Shown piece after piece: positions 1 to 9,783 of a DNA stretch of 64,000 nucleotides. The DNA comes from a bacterium (GTDB taxonomy: Bacteria; Elusimicrobiota; Elusimicrobia; UBA1565; UBA9628). Position 1 is the first letter of the stretch; every line of letters starts with the position of its first letter. The stretch spans positions 43,207 through 107,206 of the forward strand of contig JAKAQO010000008.1 in NCBI GenBank assembly GCA_021822495.1, in the 5' to 3' direction. The position numbers and the translations under genes are program-made. Below the pieces are notes generated by a model that was not told the origin of the DNA, made no database searches, and was given only the letters and a program-made list of their open reading frames with translations.

Positions 1-55
1 ACCTCGCCATGCCGTCTTGGCGAAAGAAAAAACCAGCCCCACATCAAACCGGAAT

Positions 56-472
56 ATGAAAAAAATCTTCTTCCTTCTAATAACGTTTCTTTGCGCCCTG
101 CAATACTCTTCCTTTGCCATGCAAACAGTTTCGGACAAACAAAAAGCGATTCGGGCTATTCTTAAGGTCCAAGGCGTTTTTTCGCCCCGAGGTTTTTTCA
201 ATATCGAAGTACGCCTTTATCAACTCAAAGGCCTCAAGCGCTACCGATTTGATCTTAAAGATTCGCTCGCCATTCTCGATTTTGAGCCGGGCGTTTCCAT
301 CAGTTCTTCTTCCTTGAAAAATGTCATGGTTATGGCGGGATACCAGCCCGGGCCTGTGACAATCAAAGAAATAACTCTCTCTCAAATGAAAGAAAAAGGG
401 CGCGGCTGGCTCGCGCCTCCGGCAGTCAACTCCCCATGGGCCTTTATCCGCTGGCTGGAACTGAATTTTTAG
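56..472 (+). CDS. small secreted protein, possible HMA-like fold
   Basis: Signal-peptide-like N-terminus MKKIFFLLITFLCALQYSSFA; internal ATG at 56 preferred over 17. Confidence 0.55.
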   Translation: MKKIFFLLITFLCALQYSSFAMQTVSDKQKAIRAILKVQGVFSPRGFFNIEVRLYQLKGLKRYRFDLKDSLAILDFEPGVSISSSSLKNVMVMAGYQPGPVTIKEITLSQMKEKGRGWLAPPAVNSPWAFIRWLELNF

Positions 473-505
473 CCTATTCCCTCTTTTGTTTTGTAGAATA
501 GTTTT

Positions 506-1732
506 GTGAGTTCGGCCCAAAAGAAAAGCGTTTTACTTCCTATTTTTCTCATCGTCGCCGTCGACATCATGGGGCTGACTCTCATCCTGCCACTCCTTCC
601 GTTTTACGCGGAAAGATACGGCGCCACTCCTCAAACCGTCGGTCTTTTAATCGCCACCTATGCCTTTTGCCAACTGATTGCCGGACCTATTCTCGGCAAA
701 CTGTCCGACCGCTTCGGCCGCCGCCCACTTCTCATCGTCAGCCAAATTGGCACCTTCGCGGGCTTTTTAGTTTTGGGATGGGCCAAAACCCTTTTTTGGA
801 TATTCTTTTCGCGATTTTTAGATGGAATCACCGCCGGCAATCTCTCTCTAGCCCAGGCCTATATTTCAGACGTCACCGCTCCGGAAGACCGGGCAAAGTC
901 CTTTGGAGTCATCGGCATCGCCTTTGGTCTTGGCTTTCTCATCGGCCCTGCCTTGTCGGGTTTTTTGTCGCAATACAGCTACGCCTATCCCGCTTATCTC
1001 GCGGCCGCGCTTTCTTTTACCAGCATTCTCTGCACTTATTTTCTCTTGCCACAGGCAATTCCTCACCAGGAAGAAGAATCCGGGCCGGGAGGGAAACGCT
1101 TGGGGCTCTTGAATTGGGGAAGCTACATAGACTATTTCAAACGGCCGGAGCTTGCGCCTCTTCTTGTTGAATTTGCGCTTTTCTGCCTGATGTTTTCTCT
1201 TTTTATCCAGGGCTTTGCTCTTTTCGCGCAAAGAAGGTTTTTTATCCATGGTCATCCCTTTGGTCCCAAGGAAGTGGGATATCTCTACGCCTATTCCGGT
1301 TTTCTAGGTCTTATCGTTCAAGGCGGTCTTTTAGGACGCCTGGTTAAACGCTACGGCGAAAAATCTCTCGCTCGTACCGGATTTATCTCTGCTGCATTAG
1401 GCCTTGTCTTTTTAGCCTTTGACCATCCTATTCTGATGCTCATTCCCATTTTCACCGCGACCGCTTTTGGAACCGGAGTATTAAGACCGGCCTTGACCAG
1501 CCTCATTACCCGGGTGACCAGCCGCAAGGAACAAGGGGTGGTTCTGGGGCTGACCCAATCTCTCAACTCTGTTGCCTCGATTTTTTCGCCTCTTTTGGCG
1601 GGATATTTAATAGGAAAAGGAGATTTGGCCGCTTGGGCGCTGATTGCGGCTCTTTTTTCAGGAATAGGGTTTATCCTCATCTCCCGAAGAACAGAACCTC
1701 AAGTCTCTCAAGCGACTCAATCTATCAACTAA
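506..1732 (+). CDS. MFS transporter, TetA-like
   Basis: 12-TM-like protein with GKLSDRFGRRPLL MFS motif; GTG start. Confidence 0.9.
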   Translation: MSSAQKKSVLLPIFLIVAVDIMGLTLILPLLPFYAERYGATPQTVGLLIATYAFCQLIAGPILGKLSDRFGRRPLLIVSQIGTFAGFLVLGWAKTLFWIFFSRFLDGITAGNLSLAQAYISDVTAPEDRAKSFGVIGIAFGLGFLIGPALSGFLSQYSYAYPAYLAAALSFTSILCTYFLLPQAIPHQEEESGPGGKRLGLLNWGSYIDYFKRPELAPLLVEFALFCLMFSLFIQGFALFAQRRFFIHGHPFGPKEVGYLYAYSGFLGLIVQGGLLGRLVKRYGEKSLARTGFISAALGLVFLAFDHPILMLIPIFTATAFGTGVLRPALTSLITRVTSRKEQGVVLGLTQSLNSVASIFSPLLAGYLIGKGDLAAWALIAALFSGIGFILISRRTEPQVSQATQSIN

Positions 1733-1737
1733 AGAAC

Positions 1738-1824
1738 AAAGGGGACTGTGCCTTTTCCTCATAATTCTTAGGGACGGCGCTGTCCCGACCTTAAGATTAT
1801 GAAGAAAGGGACTGTCCCCTTTTT
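1738..1824. repeat. Large imperfect inverted repeat with nested GGGAC..GTCCC hairpin
   Basis: Left arm CAAAGGGGACTGTGCCTTTTCCTCATAATTCTTA, right arm TAAGATTATGAAGAAAGGGACTGTCCCCTTTT, core GGGACGGCGCTGTCCC. Confidence 0.85.
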
Positions 1825-1835
1825 AGGAGGAAGTT

Positions 1836-2858
1836 ATGCAATTAGGAATGATCGGACTGGGAAGAATGGGCGCGAATATCGTCAGGCGGCTTACAAACGA
1901 CGGACATGACTGCGTCGTTTATGACGTGAGTCCGGAGGCGGTTAAAAATCTAACCGGGCCCCACATCACGGGGGCAACGTCTCTTAAAGATTTTGTTTCA
2001 AAACTCAAAACGCCGAGAGCCATTTGGATCATGGTTCCAGCCGCGGTCACAGGATCAACGGTTGATGAAGTTTCCGCTCTTCTTGAGAAAGACGACGTCA
2101 TTATTGACGGAGGAAACAGCTATTATCTCGATGACATCCAACGATCCAAACAATTAAAATCCAAGGGCATTCATTACGTTGATTGCGGAACCAGCGGCGG
2201 CATTTTTGGTCTTGAACGCGGCTATTGCTTGATGATTGGAGGCGAAAAACCTGTTATCGAACGACTAGACCCGATTTTTAAGACCATCGCTCCGGGAGTC
2301 GAAGCCGCGCCCAGAACTTCGGGCAAAACGGGAAACCCTTCGACGGCCGAACAAGGATACCTCCATTGCGGCCCCAATGGCGCGGGGCACTTTGTCAAAA
2401 TGGTTCACAACGGAATCGAATACGGCCTCATGGCGGCTTACGCGGAAGGACTCAACATTCTCAAAAACGCGAATGCCGGGCTTCGTTCCCATGAGAAAGA
2501 CGCGGAAACCGCCCCCATGAGAAATCCAGAGGCCTATCAATATCAGATTAACACTTCTGAAGTGGCGGAAGTTTGGAGACGGGGTAGCGTGGTCGCCTCC
2601 TGGCTTCTGGATTTAACGGCCAAGGCCCTTGCAACGGACGCGAACCTTTCGGAATTTTCCGGCCGGGTTTCCGACTCTGGAGAAGGACGCTGGACGGCTC
2701 TAGCCGCGATTGATGAAGGGGTTCCCGCGCCAGTCATCAATGCCGCTCTCTTTGCCCGCTTTGAATCCCAAGGGAAATCGAGTTACGCAAATAAAGTTCT
2801 TTCGGCCATGCGAAAAGAATTTGGCGGTCACGCGGAAAAAAAGGAAAAGGGGGCTTAA
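1836..2858 (+). CDS. gnd: 6-phosphogluconate dehydrogenase, short (decarboxylating, YqeC/GntZ-type)
   Basis: N-terminal MQLGMIGLGRMGANIVRRL Rossmann motif, CGTSGG, GHFVKMVHNGIEYG; AGGAGG upstream. Confidence 0.93.
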   Translation: MQLGMIGLGRMGANIVRRLTNDGHDCVVYDVSPEAVKNLTGPHITGATSLKDFVSKLKTPRAIWIMVPAAVTGSTVDEVSALLEKDDVIIDGGNSYYLDDIQRSKQLKSKGIHYVDCGTSGGIFGLERGYCLMIGGEKPVIERLDPIFKTIAPGVEAAPRTSGKTGNPSTAEQGYLHCGPNGAGHFVKMVHNGIEYGLMAAYAEGLNILKNANAGLRSHEKDAETAPMRNPEAYQYQINTSEVAEVWRRGSVVASWLLDLTAKALATDANLSEFSGRVSDSGEGRWTALAAIDEGVPAPVINAALFARFESQGKSSYANKVLSAMRKEFGGHAEKKEKGA

Positions 2859-2862
2859 AAAC

Positions 2863-4281
2863 ATGAGCATTCATAAGACCGTCCCAACGCCCTCCGACGC
2901 CTTGGTTATTTTTGGCGCAACGGGAGATTTGGCGCACAAAAAAATATTCCCATCTCTGTATGCAATGGTCAAACGCGGGGTCTTGAACGTTCCCATTATT
3001 GGAGTCGCTTTTTCCAATTGGACGCTTGAGGATCTTAAGAATCGAATCAAGGACAGCATCCGTCAAATGGGGGATTTCGACCCGGAAGTTTTGAATAAAC
3101 TCCTCTCTCTTTTTCGCTACGTGGACGGAGACTATCAAAACCCGGAAACTTTTGCGGCTCTCAAAGAGGCCCTTGGAAATTCGACATGTCCGGCGCATTA
3201 TCTCGCCATTCCGCCGTCTCTTTTCGCGACCGTCATTAAAGACCTGGGACAATCAGGACTTTCCAAGTGCGCGCGCGTCATCGTTGAAAAGCCTTTTGGG
3301 CGAGACCTCGCTTCCGCCCAAGAACTAAACCGAGTCGCTCAAGAGGTGTTTCCAGAATCTTCTATTTTCCGCATCGATCATTTTCTGGGCAAGGAGGAAA
3401 TCGAAAACATCCTTTATTTTCGCTTTGCTAATTCGTTTTTGGAGCCTCTTTGGAACAACCACTACATCTCTTCAATCCAGATTACTCATTGCGAGAGTTT
3501 CGGCGTCGAGGGCCGTGGGAAATTTTATGACAACGTGGGTTGTTTAAAAGACGTCATTCAAAACCATCTTTTCCAGATCGTCTCTCTTTTAGCCATGGAA
3601 CCGCCATCAACCCAGGAGGTCGAATCTTACCGCAATGAAAAGGCGAAAGTCTTTCAGGCCATGCGCCCACTCAAGGCCGATGATCTCGTGCGCGGACAAT
3701 TTATCGGATATCAAAACGAACCCGGCGTCGCTAAAAATTCCGACACCGAGACTTATTGCGCCTTGCGCCTTTTCATCGATTCCTGGAGATGGGCGGGAGT
3801 GCCGTGGTATTTAAGATCCGGAAAATCCCTGCCAACGAACGCCGCCGAGATTTTCGTCAAATTTAAATCTCCGCCGCAAAAATTATTCGCGGATTCTGAT
3901 TCTCAAGGAAATTCTCTCCGCTTTCGCCTCGCCCCTTACTCGGTTATTGCGCTAGCCGCGCGGGTCAAACGCCCCGGAGAAAAATTCATCGGCGATCAAA
4001 AAGAGCTTTTTCTTCTGGACTCCCAACCGGAAAAACAAGCGCCTTACGAACGGCTTTTAGGCGACGCCCTGGCCGGAAACGGCGCGCTTTTCACTCGGCA
4101 AGATTCCGTTGAAGCCGCCTGGGCGACTCTCGATGACGTTTTGACCTATCATCACCCCGCCCATCCCTATAGGCCGGGAACCTGGGGACCGGAGGAAGCC
4201 AATGCCCTCATCGCCCTTCATGGCGGATGGCATGACCCGACCCCGCGCCGAGATCCCGCGGATTTAAAGCTCAAGACGTAA
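2863..4281 (+). CDS. zwf: glucose-6-phosphate 1-dehydrogenase
   Basis: VIFGATGDLAHKK and RIDHFLGKE motifs; start placed at MSIHKT rather than the upstream ORF start. Confidence 0.95.
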   Translation: MSIHKTVPTPSDALVIFGATGDLAHKKIFPSLYAMVKRGVLNVPIIGVAFSNWTLEDLKNRIKDSIRQMGDFDPEVLNKLLSLFRYVDGDYQNPETFAALKEALGNSTCPAHYLAIPPSLFATVIKDLGQSGLSKCARVIVEKPFGRDLASAQELNRVAQEVFPESSIFRIDHFLGKEEIENILYFRFANSFLEPLWNNHYISSIQITHCESFGVEGRGKFYDNVGCLKDVIQNHLFQIVSLLAMEPPSTQEVESYRNEKAKVFQAMRPLKADDLVRGQFIGYQNEPGVAKNSDTETYCALRLFIDSWRWAGVPWYLRSGKSLPTNAAEIFVKFKSPPQKLFADSDSQGNSLRFRLAPYSVIALAARVKRPGEKFIGDQKELFLLDSQPEKQAPYERLLGDALAGNGALFTRQDSVEAAWATLDDVLTYHHPAHPYRPGTWGPEEANALIALHGGWHDPTPRRDPADLKLKT

Positions 4282-4308
4282 AAGGAAAATTTCCAAGGCT
4301 CTCTTCCC

Positions 4309-4983
4309 ATGAATAAAATCGAAAATCCAAAAAAGATTCTGGTCATTGATGTGGGCGGAACTCACGTTAAAGTTTTAGCGAGCGGACAAAAGACCGCGCT
4401 CAAAATTCCCTCCGGCAAGACGATGACGGCTTCCCGCATGGTTGCCGCCGTAAAAAAGGCGGCAAAAAGTTGGGATTATCAAGCCGTCTCCATCGGATAC
4501 CCCGGACCCTTGATCGGCGGAAAACCTCTTCACGAACCGTTTAATCTTGGAGGGGGATGGGTGGGTTTTGATTTTAGAAAAGCCTTTGGGCGCCCTGTCA
4601 AAATCGTTAATGACGCCGCCATGCAGGCCCTGGGAAGTTACGGCGGCAAGGGCCGAATGTTATTTTTGGGTCTCGGCACCGGACTTGGAACGGCCCTCAT
4701 TATTGACGGCATTTTAGAGCCAATGGAGATCGCCCATCTTCCCTATAAAAACGGAAAAACCTACGAGGACTTTTTAGGAATACGGGGACTTGAAAAATCC
4801 GGAAAGAAAAAATGGCGCAAGCACGTTTTTGAAATTGCGCAAAAACTCAAAGAAGCCTTGGAAGCCGATACCGTCGTTTTGGGCGGGGGAAACGCCAAAA
4901 AACTTAAAGATTTTCCGCCTGATTTTAAAATGGTCGCCAACGACAATGCCTTTATCGGAGGGTTTAGGCTTTGGACAAGATAA
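4309..4983 (+). CDS. ROK-family kinase, polyphosphate-glucokinase-like
   Basis: LVIDVGGTHVKVLASG, PSGKTMTASRMV, SIGYPGPL, GLGTGLGTALI. Confidence 0.8.
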   Translation: MNKIENPKKILVIDVGGTHVKVLASGQKTALKIPSGKTMTASRMVAAVKKAAKSWDYQAVSIGYPGPLIGGKPLHEPFNLGGGWVGFDFRKAFGRPVKIVNDAAMQALGSYGGKGRMLFLGLGTGLGTALIIDGILEPMEIAHLPYKNGKTYEDFLGIRGLEKSGKKKWRKHVFEIAQKLKEALEADTVVLGGGNAKKLKDFPPDFKMVANDNAFIGGFRLWTR

Positions 4984-5777
4984 TCGAAGTCCAGAATCTT
5001 TCCAAACATTTCGGGGAATTTGAAGCGGTCGGCGGAATCTCTTTTGACGTAAAAAAAGGGGAAATATTTTCCTTGTTAGGGCCCAACGGCGCGGGGAAAA
5101 CAACGACGATTAAAATGCTGACCACCCTCATTGAGCCTTCTTCCGGACTCATCCACATCGGCGGAATTAATCTCGCCGAAAATAAAATCGCCATCAGAAA
5201 GCAATTTGGAATCGTCTTTCAAGACTCAAGCCTGGATGAGGACTTGACCGCGCAAGAAAATATGTTTTTCCATGCGGTTCTCTATGGACTCAACCGCTCA
5301 AAACGCCAAACCAATATTGAGACCCTTCTGAAATTTTTCGGGTTATGGGAAAGACGAAACGATTTAGTCAAACATTTTTCCGGCGGAATGAAAAAACGTC
5401 TTGAAATCGCGCGGGCTTTATCTCACGAGCCGCCGCTTCTTTTTCTGGATGAGCCCACCTCGGGCCTTGACCCTCAAAATCGAAGCCGACTCTGGGAATA
5501 CCTTAAAGATCTCAATAAAAAGATGAACATGACGATTTTCTTGACCACCCACTCCATGGAGGAAGTCGAAAAAGTATCGGAACGTATTGTGATTATCGAT
5601 CACGGAAAAATTTCGGCGGAAGGAACGCCCGAATCCATTAAAGCCGGAACGAAATCCGACACCTTGGAGGAAGCTTTTCTCGCTTTAACCGGACGCGATA
5701 TTCGGGAAGACGCTCCCGCTCTCACCGATCAGATGCGAAAGGGACGTCTTTTGTGGAGCGGAGGTAAAAAGAAGTGA
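4971..5777 (+). CDS. ABC transporter ATP-binding protein (DrrA-like)
   Basis: Walker A GPNGAGKTTT, signature HFSGGMKKRLEIARAL, Walker B LLFLDEPTSGLD. Confidence 0.95.
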   Translation: MDKIIEVQNLSKHFGEFEAVGGISFDVKKGEIFSLLGPNGAGKTTTIKMLTTLIEPSSGLIHIGGINLAENKIAIRKQFGIVFQDSSLDEDLTAQENMFFHAVLYGLNRSKRQTNIETLLKFFGLWERRNDLVKHFSGGMKKRLEIARALSHEPPLLFLDEPTSGLDPQNRSRLWEYLKDLNKKMNMTIFLTTHSMEEVEKVSERIVIIDHGKISAEGTPESIKAGTKSDTLEEAFLALTGRDIREDAPALTDQMRKGRLLWSGGKKK

Positions 5778-6520
5778 ACGCGATTTGGGCTTTATGGCTC
5801 AGACAGATTAAGCGCTACTTAAGATCGCGCTCGCGCCTGATTGGATCTCTGGGACAACCCCTTCTTTTTTTATTGGCACTGGGATTTGGTTTTGGCCCGA
5901 TTTTCAAAAAAGCCGGAGGGGGAAATTATATTCAATTCTTGACTCCGGGAGTCGTGGCTATGGGCGTCTTATTTACGGCTATTTTTTCCGGGATTGAAAT
6001 CATCTGGGACCGTCAATTCGGATTTTTGAAAGAAACCCTGGTCGCCCCGGTTTCCCGAATTTATATCATGCTGGGCCGAACCCTCGGAGGAGCGACGGTT
6101 GCCGTCATCCAGGGAATTCTGGTTCTGACGATTGCGACATTGGTGGGATTTAAATGGAGTTCTCCGCTTGGAATTTTTCCGGCGCTCTGCTTTATGTTTC
6201 TTATCGCTGTTTTATTTACCGCCTTGGGAACCGGAATCGCTTCCATCCTCGAGGATATGCAGGGCTTTCAAATCATCATGAATTTTCTCGTCATGCCCAT
6301 CTTCTTTTTTTCGGGTTCCCTTTTTCCGCTCTCGGGGTTGCCTCCTTTTCTCGGAGTTTTATCCGCCTTTAACCCCCTCACCTACGGAGTCGAGGGCTTA
6401 AGACTTTCGCTTTTAGGCGGAAGCCTTTTGCGGATGGGAATAGACATTCTCGTTCTTTTTAGTTTTTCAAGCGCTCTTCTTTTGATCGGGTCATGGTTGT
6501 TTGAAAAGATACAAATCTAA
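5774..6520 (+). CDS. ABC-2 type transporter permease
   Basis: Hydrophobic protein overlapping the ATPase by 4 nt; ABC-2 C-terminal NPLTYGVEGLR. Confidence 0.9.
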   Translation: MNAIWALWLRQIKRYLRSRSRLIGSLGQPLLFLLALGFGFGPIFKKAGGGNYIQFLTPGVVAMGVLFTAIFSGIEIIWDRQFGFLKETLVAPVSRIYIMLGRTLGGATVAVIQGILVLTIATLVGFKWSSPLGIFPALCFMFLIAVLFTALGTGIASILEDMQGFQIIMNFLVMPIFFFSGSLFPLSGLPPFLGVLSAFNPLTYGVEGLRLSLLGGSLLRMGIDILVLFSFSSALLLIGSWLFEKIQI

Positions 6521-6562
6521 TCTCCTCTTAAATCAGCGAATTGGATATAATTAATCATCCCC

Positions 6563-8629
6563 ATGTTTCTTATTTTTGTCTTCGCGCGGCTTTTTACCTC
6601 GCTCTCTTTCGCAAACCCACCCCCATCTCCATTGAGAAAAAATCTTTTAGACCAAGCCCAAGCTCTTTATTATGCGGGAAATTTAAGCTCATCCGTCAGA
6701 ACCTACAAAAAAGCGATTCACAAAGAGCCCAAGCTCTTGGAGGCTTGGCTTAACGGCGCTGTGGTCCTGGAAACGCTGGGAAGAGAAAAAGAAGCGAGAA
6801 CATGGTATCAAAAGGCTGCGGAAATCAACCCATCTTCAAACATCGAAACCGCTCTGGGTTGGTGCGAACTCAAACTCCATGAACTTTCCTCGGCTAAAAC
6901 GGATTTCAACCGCGCTCTCGCGGGAAACTCAAAAGACTCTTACGCTCATCTGGGAATGGCGCGCGTCTATATGGAGAAACGCAACTTCCCTTGGGCGCTC
7001 CATGAACTTAAAAGCGCGGCGAAATCAAACCCTCATTTAACCCTCATCCCCTTTTATGAGGGACAGATTTATCAAAAGATGCGCCGCCTTGGAAAGGCTT
7101 CTTCTTTTTATCAGAAGGTGGCCTCCGCTGATTCTTATTTTGTCGAAGCGCAAGAAAAACTGGCCCGCGTTTATCTTCAAGAAGGCGATTATTCAAAAGC
7201 TGTCGCCGAATTTGAAAGAATTAACGGTTCCGGACCTGAAAGTTCAAAATGGAAAAAATTATTAAGTCTTCTCCCTAATCAAGTCGCTCCTGGTTTTTCT
7301 CTCAACCCCTCTCGCTTTTATCATTGGCTGATGCCCATTCTTTCAAAACCTCTCCCGTCCCAAGGGGTTCCACTGTTACGCATCGGCATAGGAACCAATC
7401 ACCTGGGACGCCCGGAACGCCGCTCTCTCGCCGCTTTTTACGTCACTTCTCCCTTTGACCTGAAAGATTCTAAAGGAAACATTCTCGCTCATGGAAACGC
7501 CAATCAAATCTGGATTGTCCGTTTGGCCTCCCAAAAACGCAAAAAAATTCTCTCTATTTCTGGTCCGCCAAACAACAATTTTATAGCCAGTCAACCAGTC
7601 ACGATATTTCCTAAAAGCCAAAACGCTCTTATTAAGCTGGAAAGCCCTTCTCGACTGCCTCAGCTTGTTTTGGCCAAGGTCCTGCGGGGAAACGTGGAAT
7701 TTTCCATTTTCCAAGGAAATATTCGCATCGTCAATACGATCGATCTTGAAAATTATACTCAAGGGGTGGTCGCGGCCGAAATGCCGATTAGGTCCCCCGT
7801 TGAAGCGCTCAAAGCCCAGGCGATATTAGCCAGAAGCGAGGCTCTGTTTCTAAAAACAATATGGCGACGCCATAAAAAGCAGGGTTACGATCTCTGCGAC
7901 CGGGAGCATTGTCAGGTTTATCTTGGCGTTCACGCCGAAAGCGCTTTGGCCCGAAGAGTGGTTCAGGAAACAAGGGGGGAAATACTCACTTATCATGGGC
8001 GCATCGCCCACGGAATTTATTCCGCCGATTGCGGAGGGCACACCCAATCCGGGGATGAACTCAGCGGCTGGGGAAAAATTCCGTATTGGAAAGGAATCCC
8101 GGACGGCGGAAAAAAGCGCGACTGGCCCTTATCTCCATGGAAATTGCGCCATTGGCTTCTGTCTTGGCCCGAGGCCTTTTGCCAGCCCTCCTCGAATGTT
8201 GATTATTCGCATTACCGCTGGAGCCAGGTCGTGTCTATCAAAGCCTTAAACCGAAAGGTGTCAAGAAGATTGAAAATAGGACGACTAATCTCCGTCATTC
8301 CTCTCAAGCGTTCCGTTTCCGGAAACGTCAACTCTGTTCTATTTATAGGAAGCAAAGGGCGCGCCATTGTTCGAGACGAACTTGAAATCCGCAATCTCCT
8401 AGGACTCCAAACCTTGAGAAGCACGCTTTTCGTGCTGGACGCCGAATACGACGCGAAAGGACATCTGCAGTCTCTCATTTTTCACGGCGGAGGCTGGGGA
8501 CACGGGGTAGGGCTCTGCCAATCTGGCGCCATGGGCCGGGCCGCGGCTGGACAAGATTACAAACAAATCATTCAAGCCTATTTCCCCGGCGTTAAAATTA
8601 AAAAACTGGACTATTCTAAAAAGAAGTGA
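6563..8629 (+). CDS. TPR-SpoIID/LytB domain protein
   Basis: N-terminal TPR repeats; NYTQGVVAAEMP...KAQAILARSEA and GWGHGVGLCQSGAMGRAAAGQDYKQIIQAYFPG SpoIID motifs. Confidence 0.88.
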   Translation: MFLIFVFARLFTSLSFANPPPSPLRKNLLDQAQALYYAGNLSSSVRTYKKAIHKEPKLLEAWLNGAVVLETLGREKEARTWYQKAAEINPSSNIETALGWCELKLHELSSAKTDFNRALAGNSKDSYAHLGMARVYMEKRNFPWALHELKSAAKSNPHLTLIPFYEGQIYQKMRRLGKASSFYQKVASADSYFVEAQEKLARVYLQEGDYSKAVAEFERINGSGPESSKWKKLLSLLPNQVAPGFSLNPSRFYHWLMPILSKPLPSQGVPLLRIGIGTNHLGRPERRSLAAFYVTSPFDLKDSKGNILAHGNANQIWIVRLASQKRKKILSISGPPNNNFIASQPVTIFPKSQNALIKLESPSRLPQLVLAKVLRGNVEFSIFQGNIRIVNTIDLENYTQGVVAAEMPIRSPVEALKAQAILARSEALFLKTIWRRHKKQGYDLCDREHCQVYLGVHAESALARRVVQETRGEILTYHGRIAHGIYSADCGGHTQSGDELSGWGKIPYWKGIPDGGKKRDWPLSPWKLRHWLLSWPEAFCQPSSNVDYSHYRWSQVVSIKALNRKVSRRLKIGRLISVIPLKRSVSGNVNSVLFIGSKGRAIVRDELEIRNLLGLQTLRSTLFVLDAEYDAKGHLQSLIFHGGGWGHGVGLCQSGAMGRAAAGQDYKQIIQAYFPGVKIKKLDYSKKK

Positions 8630-8653
8630 TATATAAAGAGTAACGGAAAGGAA

Positions 8654-9331
8654 ATGAAAGTCACAGAAAGAAACGGCAAAGAAAACGCTCCAGCCTCAGT
8701 CGTTTGCCTTTTTCTAACTCTTCTTTTATCTGCCTGCGCGGGAACTTCTCCCAGAACAACAGCGGACATCTCTCCCAACCGGGGCGCAGTCGTCATCGCA
8801 GCCAGAATCAACACGCCTGACGGACGGGCCTATACCGGCGGCATTCACCTCACCTTGCAAGGCATCGGTGGGGAATCTTTAGAAACCTATAATTTCTATC
8901 TTCCCGCGCGGCGGACTGTTCTCTACCAGATAGCCGCGGGAACCTACCGCATCGAAGCTCCAAAAAATTTCTTTGGAATCACTCGGGAAACTCTTCCCAT
9001 CGTGGCGGATGGAAAGAAATATTTCCCGAATTTTCCAGAAAGCTTGTCCCAGCTAAAGCCTTTCGTGCTCAAACCGGAAAAAACCATCGTAATCGGGGAA
9101 TTAGATATTTCCGTGACTCCCGGGACGAAGGAAAGCCCACGTTCGGTTTCCATCGAGTTTAAGCAAGGAGCAAAGGATAAAAGAAAGCTTCTCGCTCAAA
9201 TTATTCATCAGATGCTTGACCCGGAAATACCTGAAGACATTAAAAAAAGCGAGCAGTCTTGGCTTAACTCCATTCAACAGGCTCTCATTGCAGTTAATCA
9301 AAAAACCGAAATACCCACTCCAAAACCATGA
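8654..9331 (+). CDS. lipoprotein of unknown function
   Basis: Lipobox-like LLLSACAG. Confidence 0.7.
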   Translation: MKVTERNGKENAPASVVCLFLTLLLSACAGTSPRTTADISPNRGAVVIAARINTPDGRAYTGGIHLTLQGIGGESLETYNFYLPARRTVLYQIAAGTYRIEAPKNFFGITRETLPIVADGKKYFPNFPESLSQLKPFVLKPEKTIVIGELDISVTPGTKESPRSVSIEFKQGAKDKRKLLAQIIHQMLDPEIPEDIKKSEQSWLNSIQQALIAVNQKTEIPTPKP

Positions 9332-9783
9332 AAATTGCCATCGCCTCCGACCACGCGGGATATCCGCTCAAAATAAAACTTGTGGAAAGCTTAAAAAAAA
9401 GCGAGCATGAATTATTGGACTTAAGCGAAGGCGCGCCTGACCCGCAAGACGATTATCCTGATTTTGCCAAGGCCGTCGCCTTGGCCGTGGCCGAGAAAAA
9501 AGTCGAGCGCGGCGTTCTTGTTTGCGGAAGCGGAGTCGGGGCCAATGTCGCCGCAAACAAAATTCCCGGGGTCCGAGCTTGTGTCTGTCATGATACTTTT
9601 TCCGCTAGGCAGGGAGTTGAGGACGATGATATGAATGTCCTCTGCCTGGGCGGGCGCATTATCGGAGAAGAGCTCGCGAAAGAAATACTCAAAACCTTTC
9701 TCGCCTCTCGGTTTTCAAATGCCGAAAGGCATTTAAGACGCCTTAAGAAAGTACTGTCCATAGAAAAGGAGTTCGCCAAATGA
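9328..9783 (+). CDS. rpiB: ribose-5-phosphate isomerase B
   Basis: MKIAIASDHAGYPLK, VCGSGVGANVAANKIPGVRA, NVLCLGGRIIG. Confidence 0.96.
   Translation: MKIAIASDHAGYPLKIKLVESLKKSEHELLDLSEGAPDPQDDYPDFAKAVALAVAEKKVERGVLVCGSGVGANVAANKIPGVRACVCHDTFSARQGVEDDDMNVLCLGGRIIGEELAKEILKTFLASRFSNAERHLRRLKKVLSIEKEFAK

Noticed and set aside
667-1170. 167-aa forward ORF inside the MFS gene
   Set aside because: Alternate frame of a clear MFS transporter, composition not protein-like.
4761-5194. Several short reverse ORFs over the ROK/ABC junction
   Set aside because: Antisense to two well-supported overlapping genes with no motifs.
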